A stretch of 64,000 nucleotides of DNA, taken from contig JAILWO010000001.1 of the NCBI GenBank assembly GCA_025698895.1, positions 717,001-781,000 on the forward strand, in the 5' to 3' direction. This DNA comes from Rhizobiaceae bacterium. Its GTDB lineage: Bacteria; Pseudomonadota; Alphaproteobacteria; Rhizobiales; Rhizobiaceae. Each line of letters opens with the position of its first letter. Within the stretch, counting starts at the first letter, position 1. The position numbers were made by a program, and so were the translations under genes. The notes under the pieces were generated by a model, which saw only the letters and a program-made list of their open reading frames with translations, was not told the origin of the DNA and did no database searches. Positions 8,059 through 16,237 of the stretch are shown piece after piece.

Positions 8059-8086
8059 AAGCCGCCGGTTCGGCGACCGGCGGCTT
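8059..8086 (-). terminator. Hairpin after the SH3/DUF1236 gene
   Basis: Perfect 11-bp arms AAGCCGCCGGT (8059-8069) and ACCGGCGGCTT (8076-8086) with a 6-base loop, 20 bases past the stop of the gene at 8106. Only two T follow the stem, so intrinsic termination would be modest. Confidence 0.55.
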
Positions 8087-8105
8087 GGGCTTCCGGCAGG
8101 TCCGG

Positions 8106-8792
8106 TCAGCGCACGATATAGACGATCCGCCGCGTCTGCGGTTCGACCAGAACCGGCTGACCATTCACGTAGACATAGCGGTATTCGTAGTCGGGGATCT
8201 CGCGAAGCTCGACCGTCTCGGGCAGTCCCGCGCCGACCACGACCTCGCCGTCGAGATAGACCGGATCGACACGGCGCTCCACGACGTTGGATTCGACATA
8301 GGTGCGTACGCGCGCCGGAGGTTCGATCGCGGCCTCCGCGATCCCGCCCGTCGCGGCGCCCGCGACACCGCCGACAGCAGCTCCCAGAGGTCCGCCGACG
8401 ATCGCGCCGGCCACGGCGCCAGTCGCGGCTCCGGCCACAGCGCCGCCGCCGGTCGAGGCGGTTTCCTCATAAGTGACCGTCGGCACTTCCACCGTTGCGG
8501 GCCGCTCGGTCAGGACGACGGTCTCGCCGCCGGCATCCACGGTGAGATAGTCGGAATAGGCCCACCCCTCACCACCGTCGAAGGCGACCGAGCACCAGCG
8601 GCTGCCTTCGACGCACCCGCCAATGGTGGCGCCTTGGCCTGCGCCGATCACGCCGACGACCGGATAGTTCGGGCCGGGGCCGGCACGGACATTAAGGTCG
8701 GTGGTCGCACTCACTTGTGTCTGCGCGAATGCCACGCCCGACAGCATCGTCAAGCCGGCCAGCGCGGCCGGAATAGCAAGAAGTTTCGTCAT
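8106..8792 (-). CDS. SH3 and DUF1236 domain-containing envelope protein
   Basis: A 228-residue exported protein. It has a signal peptide cut near AFA-QT (residue 23), then a bacterial SH3 domain (about 28-85; start DLNVRAGPGPNYPVVG) with a likely disulfide in GGCVEGSRWC. A glycine-zipper-like hydrophobic stretch follows (about 112-150, GAVAGAIVGGPLGAAVGG). The C-terminal DUF1236-type repeats (VRTYVESN, VYLDGEVVVGAGLPETVELREIPDYEYRYVYVNG split in blocks) end the protein. The glycine zipper suggests outer-membrane association. Function is unknown; it is typical of Rhizobiales. A start at 8792 fits the signal. Confidence 0.8.
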   Translation of the reverse strand: MTKLLAIPAALAGLTMLSGVAFAQTQVSATTDLNVRAGPGPNYPVVGVIGAGQGATIGGCVEGSRWCSVAFDGGEGWAYSDYLTVDAGGETVVLTERPATVEVPTVTYEETASTGGGAVAGAATGAVAGAIVGGPLGAAVGGVAGAATGGIAEAAIEPPARVRTYVESNVVERRVDPVYLDGEVVVGAGLPETVELREIPDYEYRYVYVNGQPVLVEPQTRRIVYIVR

Positions 8793-9091
8793 GTCGTGGA
8801 ACTCCCTGGGGTTCGCCCCTTCGCGGCTCTAAACGGCGCGGTGGCCCGAACGTTCCCTCGCGGATGCGAGGGAGCCGTTCATTTCGGGGTCCGTCGGTGA
8901 AACGAAGGCCGGCTCGAGCCATCGCTCTCGCATGTTATACTGCCCGCTCGGCCGATAACGCAGTTGTGTAGCGGCCTATCGCTCGAGCGTGAGCTAGTGC
9001 ATATACCTTGGCTTTACCGATACATGACACCGCTGGGGGATCAACGCGGCCCGATTCGTCTCGGTGCCGGTTTGCTGCGAGGGTGAATGCG

Positions 9092-9913
9092 ATGGCGCAT
9101 TGGAAGAATTGGACGCGCAGGGCGCTCGGCGGCCTTGTGGCCATGGTGGTCGCCACGAGCGCGGCGGAAGCCGCGCGTTGCGGCAATGATGCGGGCGGCT
9201 TTCAGGCCTGGAAGGCCGAGTTCGCTCAGGAAGCGCGAGCGGCCGGCATCGGCAATCGCGGTCTCCAGGCGCTGGCCGGCACGGCCTACGCCACGAAGAC
9301 GATCCATGCGGATCGCAACCAGAAGAGTTTCAAGCTCACCCTCGACCAGTTCATGCAACGGCGAGGCGCGAACACCATCATCAGCAAGGGCCGTTCGCTG
9401 AAGCGCCAGAACGCGCAGCTGTTCGCCGCGATCGAGCGCAGCTACGGCGTTCCGCCTGGCGTGCTGATCGCCATATGGGGCATGGAGACCGGCTTCGGCT
9501 CCTTCCTCGGCAATTCGAACATCGTCTCCGCCGTGGCGACGCTCGCTTATGATTGCCGGCGTTCGGATTTCTTCACCCGCCAGCTTCTGGCCGCGCTCAC
9601 TCTGGTCGACAGGGGGGCGCTCAGCGCCAACGCCGTCGGCGCCGCGCATGGCGAAATCGGCCAGACCCAGTTCCTGCCCGTCAACGTTGTCAGATATGGC
9701 GTCGACGGCGACGGCGACGGCCGCATCGATCTGATCCGCAGCCGCGCGGACGCGATGGCCTCCACGGCCAACTTCCTGCGCGGCCATGGCTGGCGGCCGG
9801 GCGCGGGCTACCAGCCCGGACAACCGAATTTCGGCGCCATCCAGGGCTGGAACGCGGCTGGCGTCTATCAGAAGGCGATCGCCATCATCGCCGCGGAAAT
9901 CGACGGCGGCTGA
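9092..9913 (+). CDS. Lytic murein transglycosylase (MltB-like, SLT_2 family)
   Basis: Cleaves the glycan strands of peptidoglycan in the periplasm. The 273-residue protein has a signal peptide ending near AEA-AR, and the catalytic glutamate E132 in WGMETGFGSFLG. The family blocks GEIGQTQFLP and the C-terminal region FLRGHGWRPG and GWNAAGVYQKA follow. I chose ATG 9092 because GAGGG lies eight bases upstream and it gives a proper signal. It lacks a lipobox, so it is probably soluble in the periplasm, unlike E. coli MltB. It is monocistronic. Confidence 0.9.
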   Translation: MAHWKNWTRRALGGLVAMVVATSAAEAARCGNDAGGFQAWKAEFAQEARAAGIGNRGLQALAGTAYATKTIHADRNQKSFKLTLDQFMQRRGANTIISKGRSLKRQNAQLFAAIERSYGVPPGVLIAIWGMETGFGSFLGNSNIVSAVATLAYDCRRSDFFTRQLLAALTLVDRGALSANAVGAAHGEIGQTQFLPVNVVRYGVDGDGDGRIDLIRSRADAMASTANFLRGHGWRPGAGYQPGQPNFGAIQGWNAAGVYQKAIAIIAAEIDGG

Positions 9914-9941
9914 TACCACCGTCCGCCGCGCGGTCAGGACG

Positions 9942-10373
9942 TCATGAAGTGTCGTTGGGGCCGGCGGTGAGACCGTCGGGGGCGAGGGCGAGCCGGCCAG
10001 GGCGCGGCGTCATCCCCCTCTGTCTCGGGCTTCGCCCTCGCCACCTCCCCCCGCCAAGCGGGGGGAGGATGAGCGCGCAGCGCAGCAGGACGGCAAGGGC
10101 CTCGGCCAGTGCGTGCAAGCGCGCCGCAAGCAGCAGCGCGTCCTCCGGATCGTTTCCGGTCGTCCCGATGCCGGCGAAGGCCGGCTGCGGCATGCCCGTC
10201 GCCTCGGCGACGAAGTCGGCCACCACGGCCTCGGCCCGCCGCAACAGCCACAGGACGAAACAGCGTACCGGAAAGGACCGGTCAGCGGCGCGCTCCGCCA
10301 GCACGGCAAGCGCGACGAGAACGGCGATGATGCGCCGCAACCTCCCGTCCCATCTTGCCGTATCACCGTCCAT
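9942..10373 (-). CDS. Small hypothetical protein ending inside a palindromic repeat
   Basis: A 143-residue protein starting at 10373, seven bases after GGAGGT. The first 100 residues are Ala/Leu/Arg-rich and likely helical (RLRRIIAVLVALAVLAERA, then RCFVLWLLRRAEAVVADFV). They resemble an uncharacterised Rhizobiales family as far as I can judge. From about residue 103 the frame reads into a GC-rich palindromic repeat (10010-10070), which supplies the odd Pro/Arg/Gly-rich tail. The natural C-terminus was probably replaced when the repeat inserted. No function can be assigned. Confidence 0.55.
   Translation of the reverse strand: MDGDTARWDGRLRRIIAVLVALAVLAERAADRSFPVRCFVLWLLRRAEAVVADFVAEATGMPQPAFAGIGTTGNDPEDALLLAARLHALAEALAVLLRCALILPPLGGGRWRGRSPRQRGMTPRPGRLALAPDGLTAGPNDTS
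10010..10070. repeat. GC-rich palindromic intergenic repeat, copy 1
   Basis: Contains GGGC-TTC-GCCC and a perfect 11-bp hairpin CCTCCCCCCGC (10044-10054) / GCGGGGGGAGG (10058-10068) with a 3-base loop. The layout (CCCCCTCTG, then inverted GGGC, then C6/G6 stem) matches the dispersed palindromes common between genes in Mesorhizobium and relatives. Confidence 0.7.
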
Positions 10374-10709
10374 CTCGCGACCTCCGTTCACCGGCGGGCA
10401 TTGTCCGACGGGTCGCGGGGCACGTGGATAGATCCGAGGCAAGATTCGTTGAAGATGCCGGTTCTGCTGGGGGCGGCGCCGGAATCTGTTCACACCCCGC
10501 AAGGGGAAAGGGCCGGCGCATAGGGCTACGCCACCCCCTCCGGCCCCTCGGGCCACCTCCCCTCGAAGGGGGGAGGAAAGCCGCGCACGCTTTCCCCTCC
10601 CTCGGAGATGCCGAGCATAGCGAGGCAGGTGGGGTGGCATTTCAACGTCCCATATGATCGCTCTGCCCCGCGACGGCGGGCGCTCAATGCCGGCCCGCAC
10701 CCAGCCAGT
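10374..10709. repeat. Intergenic region with palindromic repeat copy 2
   Basis: No credible gene. Positions about 10495-10640 carry a second, longer and degenerate palindromic repeat: GCCACCCCCTCCGGCCCCTC, then an imperfect CCTCCCC / GGGGGGAGG stem (10556-10576), and a mirrored arm CTTTCCCCTCCCTCGG to GGTGGGGTGGCA. It belongs to the same general class as copy 1. The rest holds the leader of the small gene at 9942-10373. Confidence 0.6.
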
Positions 10710-11936
10710 TCAGCCTTTCCGGTCGCGCGCCGCCAGCGTCCTGAGCCTCAGCGCATTGAGGCGGATGAAGCCGGCGGCGTCCTTCTGGTCGTAGGCGCCG
10801 CGATCATCCTCGAAGGTCACCAGCGCGTCCGAATAGAGCGATTTGCCCGACCGGCGGCCCGTGACGATGACATTGCCCTTGTAGAGCTTCAGGCGCACCT
10901 CGCCCTCGACATGCTCCTGGCTCCTGTCGATCAGTGCCTGCAGCATGTCGCGCTCGGGGGAGAACCAGAAGCCGTTATAGATCAGCTCGGCGTAGCGCGG
11001 CATCAACTCATCCTTCAGATGCGCCGCGCCCCGGTCGAGCGTGATCGATTCGATCGCCCGATGCGCTGCGAGAAGGATCGTGCCGCCCGGTGTCTCGTAG
11101 ACGCCACGGCTCTTCATGCCCACAAACCGGTTTTCCACCAGGTCGAGCCGTCCGATGCCGTTGTCGCGGCCGAGGTCGTTGAGCCGCGCCAGCAGCGTCG
11201 CCGGCGACAGCTTCTCGCCGTCGATCGCCACCGGATCGCCCTTGACGAATTCCACGGTGATGTCGGTCGCCGCGTCAGGTGCGTCCATCGGCGAAATCGT
11301 GCGCTGGTGCACATATTCCGGCGGCTCGTTCCACGGATCCTCCAGCACCTTTCCCTCCGATGAGGAGTGCAGCAGGTTGGCGTCGACCGAGAACGGCGCC
11401 TCGCCGCGCTTGTCCTTGGCGATCGGGATCTGATGCTTCTCGGCGAAGTCGATCAGGTCGCTGCGCGACTTGAAATCCCAGTCGCGCCACGGGGCGATGA
11501 CCTTGATGTCGGGATTGAGCGCGTAGGCGGAAAGCTCGTAGCGAACCTGGTCGTTGCCCTTGCCGGTCGAGCCGTGCGAGACCGCGTCGGCACCGGTCTC
11601 TTTGGCGATCTCCACCAGACGCTTGGCGATCAGCGGCCGCGCGATCGACGTCCCCAGCAGGTAGAGCCCCTCATATTGCGCGTTGGCGCGGAACATGGGG
11701 AAGACAAAGTCGGAAACGAATTCCTCGCGAACGTCCTCGATATAAATATCCTTCGCGCCCAGCATCTCGGCCTTGCGGCGCGCCGGCTCCAGGTCGTCGT
11801 CGCCCTGGCCGAGGTCGGCGGTGAAGGTCACCACCTCCGCGCCTAATTCTGTCTGCAGCCATTTCAGGATAATGGAGGTGTCAAGCCCGCCCGAATAGGC
11901 AAGCACGACCTTCTTGACGTCTTTCCACTTCGACAT
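10710..11936 (-). CDS. argG: Argininosuccinate synthase
   Basis: Joins citrulline and aspartate with ATP to make argininosuccinate in arginine synthesis. The 408-residue protein has the family ATP-binding motif [12 protein letters not shown] near the N-terminus and the conserved blocks [20 protein letters not shown] and [12 protein letters not shown]. The length is normal. The start at 11936 ([11 protein letters not shown]) is the family start. It is a single gene; its putative promoter lies directly upstream. Confidence 0.96.
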   Translation of the reverse strand: MSKWKDVKKVVLAYSGGLDTSIILKWLQTELGAEVVTFTADLGQGDDDLEPARRKAEMLGAKDIYIEDVREEFVSDFVFPMFRANAQYEGLYLLGTSIARPLIAKRLVEIAKETGADAVSHGSTGKGNDQVRYELSAYALNPDIKVIAPWRDWDFKSRSDLIDFAEKHQIPIAKDKRGEAPFSVDANLLHSSSEGKVLEDPWNEPPEYVHQRTISPMDAPDAATDITVEFVKGDPVAIDGEKLSPATLLARLNDLGRDNGIGRLDLVENRFVGMKSRGVYETPGGTILLAAHRAIESITLDRGAAHLKDELMPRYAELIYNGFWFSPERDMLQALIDRSQEHVEGEVRLKLYKGNVIVTGRRSGKSLYSDALVTFEDDRGAYDQKDAAGFIRLNALRLRTLAARDRKG

Positions 11937-11965
11937 GCCGGTCCCCGGAATTGAAAGCCGGGGCA

Positions 11966-11993
11966 CTCATATCAGGATCGTCGGCGCGGACAA
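11966..11993 (-). promoter_or_regulatory. Putative promoter of argG
   Basis: On the minus strand TTGTCC (11993-11988), 16 bases, then TATGAG (11971-11966), placing transcription start about 20 bases before the argG start codon. The -35 box is a weak match. Confidence 0.35.
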
Positions 11994-12003
11994 GCCGGCC
12001 CCT

Positions 12004-12177
12004 TCAGCGGCGGCGCGTCCCCGGAAAGAGCTGCGTGGCCAGGTCGTAGATCACCAGAGCGAAGCCGATCAGGATGACGATGCCGAGGTCGAGCCGCATC
12101 ACCTTGAAGAAGATGATGCCGAGGAAGACCGCCAGGCAGGCGAAGGCCAGGGCGGCCATGATGCGGTCAAGTGCCAT
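12004..12177 (-). CDS. 57-residue membrane protein at the end of the TRAP operon
   Basis: A short open frame that length filters miss. It encodes 57 residues beginning MALDRIMAALAF and ending QLFPGTRRR. Two hydrophobic segments (about 6-24 and 29-46) are split by KVMRLD, suggesting a helical hairpin. It begins 10 bases after the dctM stop on the same strand, so it should be on the same mRNA. Codon use is GC-rich in the third position like its neighbours. It may be an accessory subunit of the TRAP transporter or an unrelated small protein; no family is recognised. Confidence 0.6.
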   Translation of the reverse strand: MALDRIMAALAFACLAVFLGIIFFKVMRLDLGIVILIGFALVIYDLATQLFPGTRRR

Positions 12178-12187
12178 CGTCTCCTCC

Positions 12188-13609
12188 TCAGCGCCCGTAG
12201 AAATACTGCGGCAGGCCGTAGACCATCTGCGGGAAGTTATAGATCAGCACCATGCACAGGAACACCATCGCCACATAGGGCAGCGAGCCGGCGAAGATCT
12301 GGGTGAGCCTGACATGCGGCGGCGCGATGCCCTTGAGATAGTAGGCCGACATCGCCATGGGCGGAGTCAGGAACGACGTCTGCAGGTTCAGCGCGATCAG
12401 GATGCCGAAGAACAGCGGATCGACATTGAACAACGGCAGCAACGGCAGGAAGATCGGCACGAAGATGATGATGATCTCCGACCACTCGAGCGGCCATCCG
12501 AGCAGGAAGATGATCAACTGCGCCAGAAGCAGGAACTGCAGCGGCGTCATCTCCAGCCCGACAACGAAGTCGCGCACGATGTGTTCGCCGCCGAGATAGG
12601 AAAAAACCGAGGCGAATACCCAGGAGCCAACGAAAAGCCAGCACACCATCGCCGTCGTACGAACCGAAAGATAGACCGATTCCTGCAGCCGTTTCCAGGT
12701 CAAAGCACCGTAGGCGATGGCCAGCACGAGGCCGCCCAGTGCGCCGATCGCGGCGGCTTCGGACGGCGTCGCCAGACCCAGCAGAATCGCGCCCAGCACC
12801 GACAGGATAAGAATGGCCAAGGGGAAAAAGGAGGTCAGCAGCATATATGTCAGCTGGCCGAGCGACACCTCCTCCTCGGGCTTGACCTCCGCCTTCGGCG
12901 CCAGCCCGGGGTTGAGGATCGCGCGGGTGACGATATAGACGAGATAGAGACCGGCGAGCAGGAAGCCCGGTATGAGCGCGGCCGCATAGAGACGCACGAT
13001 CGAGGTGCCCGACGCCGCCGCATAGACAATCAGCATGATCGACGGCGGTATCAGGATGCCGAGCGTGCCGCCAGCGCAGATCACGCCCGAGGCGAACGTC
13101 TCATCGTAACGGGCCTTGAGCATGGCGGGGAAGGCAAGCAATCCCATCAGCGTCACGACAGCGCCGACGATCCCCGTGGCGGTGGCGAAGAGCGCGCATG
13201 TGATGAGTGCCGCGATCGCCATCGACCCGGGCAGTCTGCGCGCTGCGACGTTGAGCGTGCTGAAAAGCCGGTCGACGATGTTGGCGCGCTCGACGATGTA
13301 GCCCATGAACAGGAATAGCGGAATGGCCGTCAGCACGTCGTTGGCCATGACCGAATAGGTCTGGTTCACGAACAGGTCGAAGACGCGGTTGTTGAAGAAA
13401 CCGCTGACCCAGGTCTCGACCAAGGTCCATGTCCCGGCACCGTCCTCCAGAGCTCTTCCGTAGCTGCGCCACATACGCGCCGGGTCGAAATAGGCGTAGT
13501 AGCCGAAGCCGATCCCCATCGCCATCAGCGTAAAGGCGATCGGGAAGCCGAGCATGATGATGAAGATGAACAGGCCCAGCATCAGGATCGCGACTTGAGG
13601 CTCGGTCAT
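12188..13609 (-). CDS. TRAP transporter large permease (DctM family)
   Basis: The large membrane subunit of a tripartite ATP-independent periplasmic transporter, which uses the sodium or proton gradient to import carboxylates. The 473-residue protein is hydrophobic throughout with about 12 predicted helices, and has the family block GTLGILIPPSIMLIVYA. Its start codon overlaps the dctQ stop (ATGA), showing translational coupling. The sequence is of the subclass annotated as mannitol/chloroaromatic or alpha-keto acid TRAP systems; the real substrate is not visible. Confidence 0.92.
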   Translation of the reverse strand: MTEPQVAILMLGLFIFIIMLGFPIAFTLMAMGIGFGYYAYFDPARMWRSYGRALEDGAGTWTLVETWVSGFFNNRVFDLFVNQTYSVMANDVLTAIPLFLFMGYIVERANIVDRLFSTLNVAARRLPGSMAIAALITCALFATATGIVGAVVTLMGLLAFPAMLKARYDETFASGVICAGGTLGILIPPSIMLIVYAAASGTSIVRLYAAALIPGFLLAGLYLVYIVTRAILNPGLAPKAEVKPEEEVSLGQLTYMLLTSFFPLAILILSVLGAILLGLATPSEAAAIGALGGLVLAIAYGALTWKRLQESVYLSVRTTAMVCWLFVGSWVFASVFSYLGGEHIVRDFVVGLEMTPLQFLLLAQLIIFLLGWPLEWSEIIIIFVPIFLPLLPLFNVDPLFFGILIALNLQTSFLTPPMAMSAYYLKGIAPPHVRLTQIFAGSLPYVAMVFLCMVLIYNFPQMVYGLPQYFYGR

Positions 13610-14223
13610 GTACGCGGTCCCCCGGGCGTGACGATGTCGGCGGGCTCTTCGCCCTGAAGGGCCGCGAGGCCTTCTTCCTGCATCACCTTTTCAAGCTCCT
13701 CGACATCGGATTCCGGCCGCGGCCACGAGCCCGTGCGTATGGTGATGATGCAACGGAAGACCTGAGCAATGCCTTGAAACACAAGCAGGATGCCGGCGGC
13801 GATGATGACCGTCTTGAACTGGTAGATCGGGATGTTGGCCGGGCTCATCGAACTGACTTCGAAATAGCGCCAGGAACGGCTGGCATAGCGCCAGCCGGAG
13901 AACACCAGCGCCAGCACGCCGGGGAAGAAGAACAGGAAATAGAGGACGAGTTCCACCGTGGCCTGGGTGCGCGGCTTCCACAGCCTGTAGATGAAGTCAC
14001 CCCTGACATGACCGTCGCGCGACAGCGTGTAGGCGCCCGCCATCATGAACATCGTGCCATACATCATGTAGCTGAGATCGAAGGCCCAGGGCGTCGGCGC
14101 GCGAAACGCATAGCGCACCAGCACCTCGTAGCCGACGCCCAGCGTCATCAGCATGACGCACCAGGCGAACACCTTGCCGAACCACGCCGACAATTTGTCG
14201 GCGAACTTTATGTAGCTTTGCAT
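13606..14223 (-). CDS. TRAP transporter small permease (DctQ family)
   Basis: The small membrane subunit of the same TRAP transporter. The 205-residue protein has four predicted membrane helices and the DctQ features WFGKVFAWCVMLMTLGVGYEV in the first helix region and a conserved Arg-rich loop after helix 2. Its long polar C-terminal tail is rich in Glu. It lies 86 bases after dctP and overlaps dctM by four bases. The gap to dctP holds a strong hairpin that may lower its expression relative to the binding protein. Confidence 0.88.
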   Translation of the reverse strand: MQSYIKFADKLSAWFGKVFAWCVMLMTLGVGYEVLVRYAFRAPTPWAFDLSYMMYGTMFMMAGAYTLSRDGHVRGDFIYRLWKPRTQATVELVLYFLFFFPGVLALVFSGWRYASRSWRYFEVSSMSPANIPIYQFKTVIIAAGILLVFQGIAQVFRCIITIRTGSWPRPESDVEELEKVMQEEGLAALQGEEPADIVTPGGPRT

Positions 14224-14257
14224 CTCAAGAGCCTTCAGCCCGTCCGCCGCACAATCG

Positions 14258-14282
14258 GGAGGGACGGGATACCCGCCCCTCC
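14258..14282 (-). promoter_or_regulatory. Hairpin between dctP and dctQ
   Basis: In the minus-strand mRNA GGAGGGGCGGG and CCCGTCCCTCC form an 11-bp stem with one G-U pair and a 3-base loop. No T-run follows, so it looks like an mRNA-stabilising or attenuating element rather than a full terminator. Such hairpins often keep binding-protein mRNA in excess. Confidence 0.5.
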
Positions 14283-14309
14283 ACGGAATGCGTTCCTGTC
14301 AGGCGTGGC

Positions 14310-15428
14310 TCAGAGCTTGTCCGGATAATAGTGCTGGTAGGCCAGCCTGTAATCCGGCGAGTTCTGCAGGCTGAAATAGACCACGCGCTCGCACCACTCC
14401 TTCTGGCTGTCGACGACGCGCTTGAAGTAGTCGTCTTCCATCAGCGGTGGCAGGATCTTGTCCCATGCCTCAAGCTGCGCCTGCAGGATGGAGTCGGGCG
14501 TACGGATGACGTTGACGCCGGATTCGTTCTGCAGCTTCTCGAGGTCGGCCGAATACTGGTCCATGGCCAGCGAAAAGTTCGCCAGATGCGCGGCCTCGAC
14601 GCCATATTGCAGGATCGCCTGCAGGTCGGGATCCAGGCCGTCGAACGTATCCTTGTTGAAGATGTACTCGAACGATTCCGACGCTTGGTGATAGGACGAC
14701 AGCATATAGTTCTTGGCCACGTCCTGCGCGCCGAAACGGCTGTCCGAGGTCGGGTTGTTGAACTCGAAACCGTCGATCACGCCGCGTTCCATCGCCGGCA
14801 CGATCTCGCCGCCGGGAAGCTGAGCGACAGCCGCGCCCATCGCCTGGAAGAGGTCCGCCGCCAGACCGACCGTGCGGTATTTGAGACCCGCGAGCTGGCT
14901 TGCGTCCTCGATCGGCTCCTTGAACCAGCCGAAGGGCTGCGCCGGCATGCCGAATGACAGGAAGCCGACCACGTTGAGGCCAAGAATGTCCTGCGTCAGC
15001 TCGCGATAGAACTCGTAACCACCGCCATGGTAGAGCCAGGCGATCATCTGGTTGGCGTCGGCGCCGAAGACCGGGCCGGTTCCAAACAGCGAGGCCGCCT
15101 TGTTCTTGCCGTACCAGTAGACCGGCACGGTATGGGCGGCATCGATCGTTCCATCATGGCAGGCGTCCTGCACCTGGAACGCTCCGACGACGGCGCCGGC
15201 GGGCAGCAGTTCGATCTTCAGGCGGCCATTCGACATCTTGTCGACGCGCTCGACATATTGCTGCGCCATTTCCTGGAACACGTCCGACGCCGGCCAGGAC
15301 GACTGCATCCTGAGTGTGATCGGCGACTGAGCCAGGACCGCTGGGGCGGCGAGAGAACTTGCCGCGGCGGCGCCGCCGACAGTGGCGGCCCCGATGAATT
15401 TTCTACGCGAAAGGGCTTTGCTGCTCAT
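14310..15428 (-). CDS. TRAP transporter substrate-binding protein (DctP family, Tat-exported)
   Basis: Periplasmic solute receptor of the TRAP transporter. The 372-residue protein begins with a twin-arginine signal (SRRKFIGAATVGG, residues 6-18) cleaved after VLA, so it is exported folded. The family signature SWPASD and the later Arg-containing ligand segment (KYRTVGLAADLFQAMGAA) are present. It is of the TakP/mannitol-chloroaromatic type, whose members often bind keto acids or other organic anions. The start at 15428 follows GGGAGGAG. It leads the operon dctP-dctQ-dctM-small protein. Confidence 0.92.
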   Translation of the reverse strand: MSSKALSRRKFIGAATVGGAAAASSLAAPAVLAQSPITLRMQSSWPASDVFQEMAQQYVERVDKMSNGRLKIELLPAGAVVGAFQVQDACHDGTIDAAHTVPVYWYGKNKAASLFGTGPVFGADANQMIAWLYHGGGYEFYRELTQDILGLNVVGFLSFGMPAQPFGWFKEPIEDASQLAGLKYRTVGLAADLFQAMGAAVAQLPGGEIVPAMERGVIDGFEFNNPTSDSRFGAQDVAKNYMLSSYHQASESFEYIFNKDTFDGLDPDLQAILQYGVEAAHLANFSLAMDQYSADLEKLQNESGVNVIRTPDSILQAQLEAWDKILPPLMEDDYFKRVVDSQKEWCERVVYFSLQNSPDYRLAYQHYYPDKL

Positions 15429-15590
15429 CGATCGACTCCTCCCAAAGTCATGCCTTTTCATGCTGTCAGCACCGCTTACCATATTGCAAAGTCCATTGTA
15501 TGCAACCCGTGTGCCGGCGCTTTCGTCCGGGTCGGCGATCCGCTAGACAGCAATCGCCTCGCACCTTGCCACCCAGGAGCGCCGCCGCCG

Positions 15591-16232
15591 ATGACTTTCG
15601 TCCCGGACCTGCCCGTCTTCATCCAGTTCGCGATCGCGACCTTCGTGATCGCGATCACACCCGGTCCCGACATGACCCTTTTCGTGGGACGCGCGCTTTC
15701 CGAGGGCAAGGCGGCGGGCTTTGCCTGCATGGCCGGTACGCTGACGGGTATCCTGATCCACACCGCGCTGGTCGCGCTCGGGCTTTCGGCGCTTGTCGTG
15801 GCTTCACCGCAGGCCTTTCTCGTTCTCAAGATCGTCGGCGCCGGCTACCTGATCTGGCTTGCCTGGCAGGCGATCCGTCACGGGTCGGCATTCTCGCCCG
15901 AAGCGCGCGGCGGCGGCGGGCACACGATGTTCCAGAACTGGGCCACGGGGCCGGGCATCAACCTGCTCAATCCCAAGATCATCCTGTTCTTCATGACCTT
16001 CCTGCCGCAGTTCGTATCGACCTCTGACCCTCATGCCGCGGAAAAACTGTTTTTCCTGGGATTCTCGTTCATCCCGCTCTCACTTCCCGTGATCGTGCCG
16101 ATGGTGATCGCGGCAGACGGCTTCGCCGGACTGCTGAGGAAAAGCCCGCGTGTGACGCGCGTGGTGGACTATCTGTTCGCCGGAGTGTTTTCGGCCTTCG
16201 CCGTCAGGATACTGATGACCCAGGCCAGGTAG
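15591..16232 (+). CDS. LysE family amino-acid exporter
   Basis: A 213-residue inner-membrane protein with six predicted helices, of the LysE/RhtB superfamily. The family motif appears early (TPGPDMTLFVGRALSEGKAAG) and NWATGPGINLLNPKIILFF in mid-protein matches the RhtB block. Such proteins export amino acids or derivatives; the substrate is unknown. The start at 15591 follows AGGAG at 15575-15579. It is divergent from dctP and convergent with rlmN, ending five bases before the rlmN stop. Confidence 0.9.
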   Translation: MTFVPDLPVFIQFAIATFVIAITPGPDMTLFVGRALSEGKAAGFACMAGTLTGILIHTALVALGLSALVVASPQAFLVLKIVGAGYLIWLAWQAIRHGSAFSPEARGGGGHTMFQNWATGPGINLLNPKIILFFMTFLPQFVSTSDPHAAEKLFFLGFSFIPLSLPVIVPMVIAADGFAGLLRKSPRVTRVVDYLFAGVFSAFAVRILMTQAR

Positions 16233-16237
16233 CCGCC

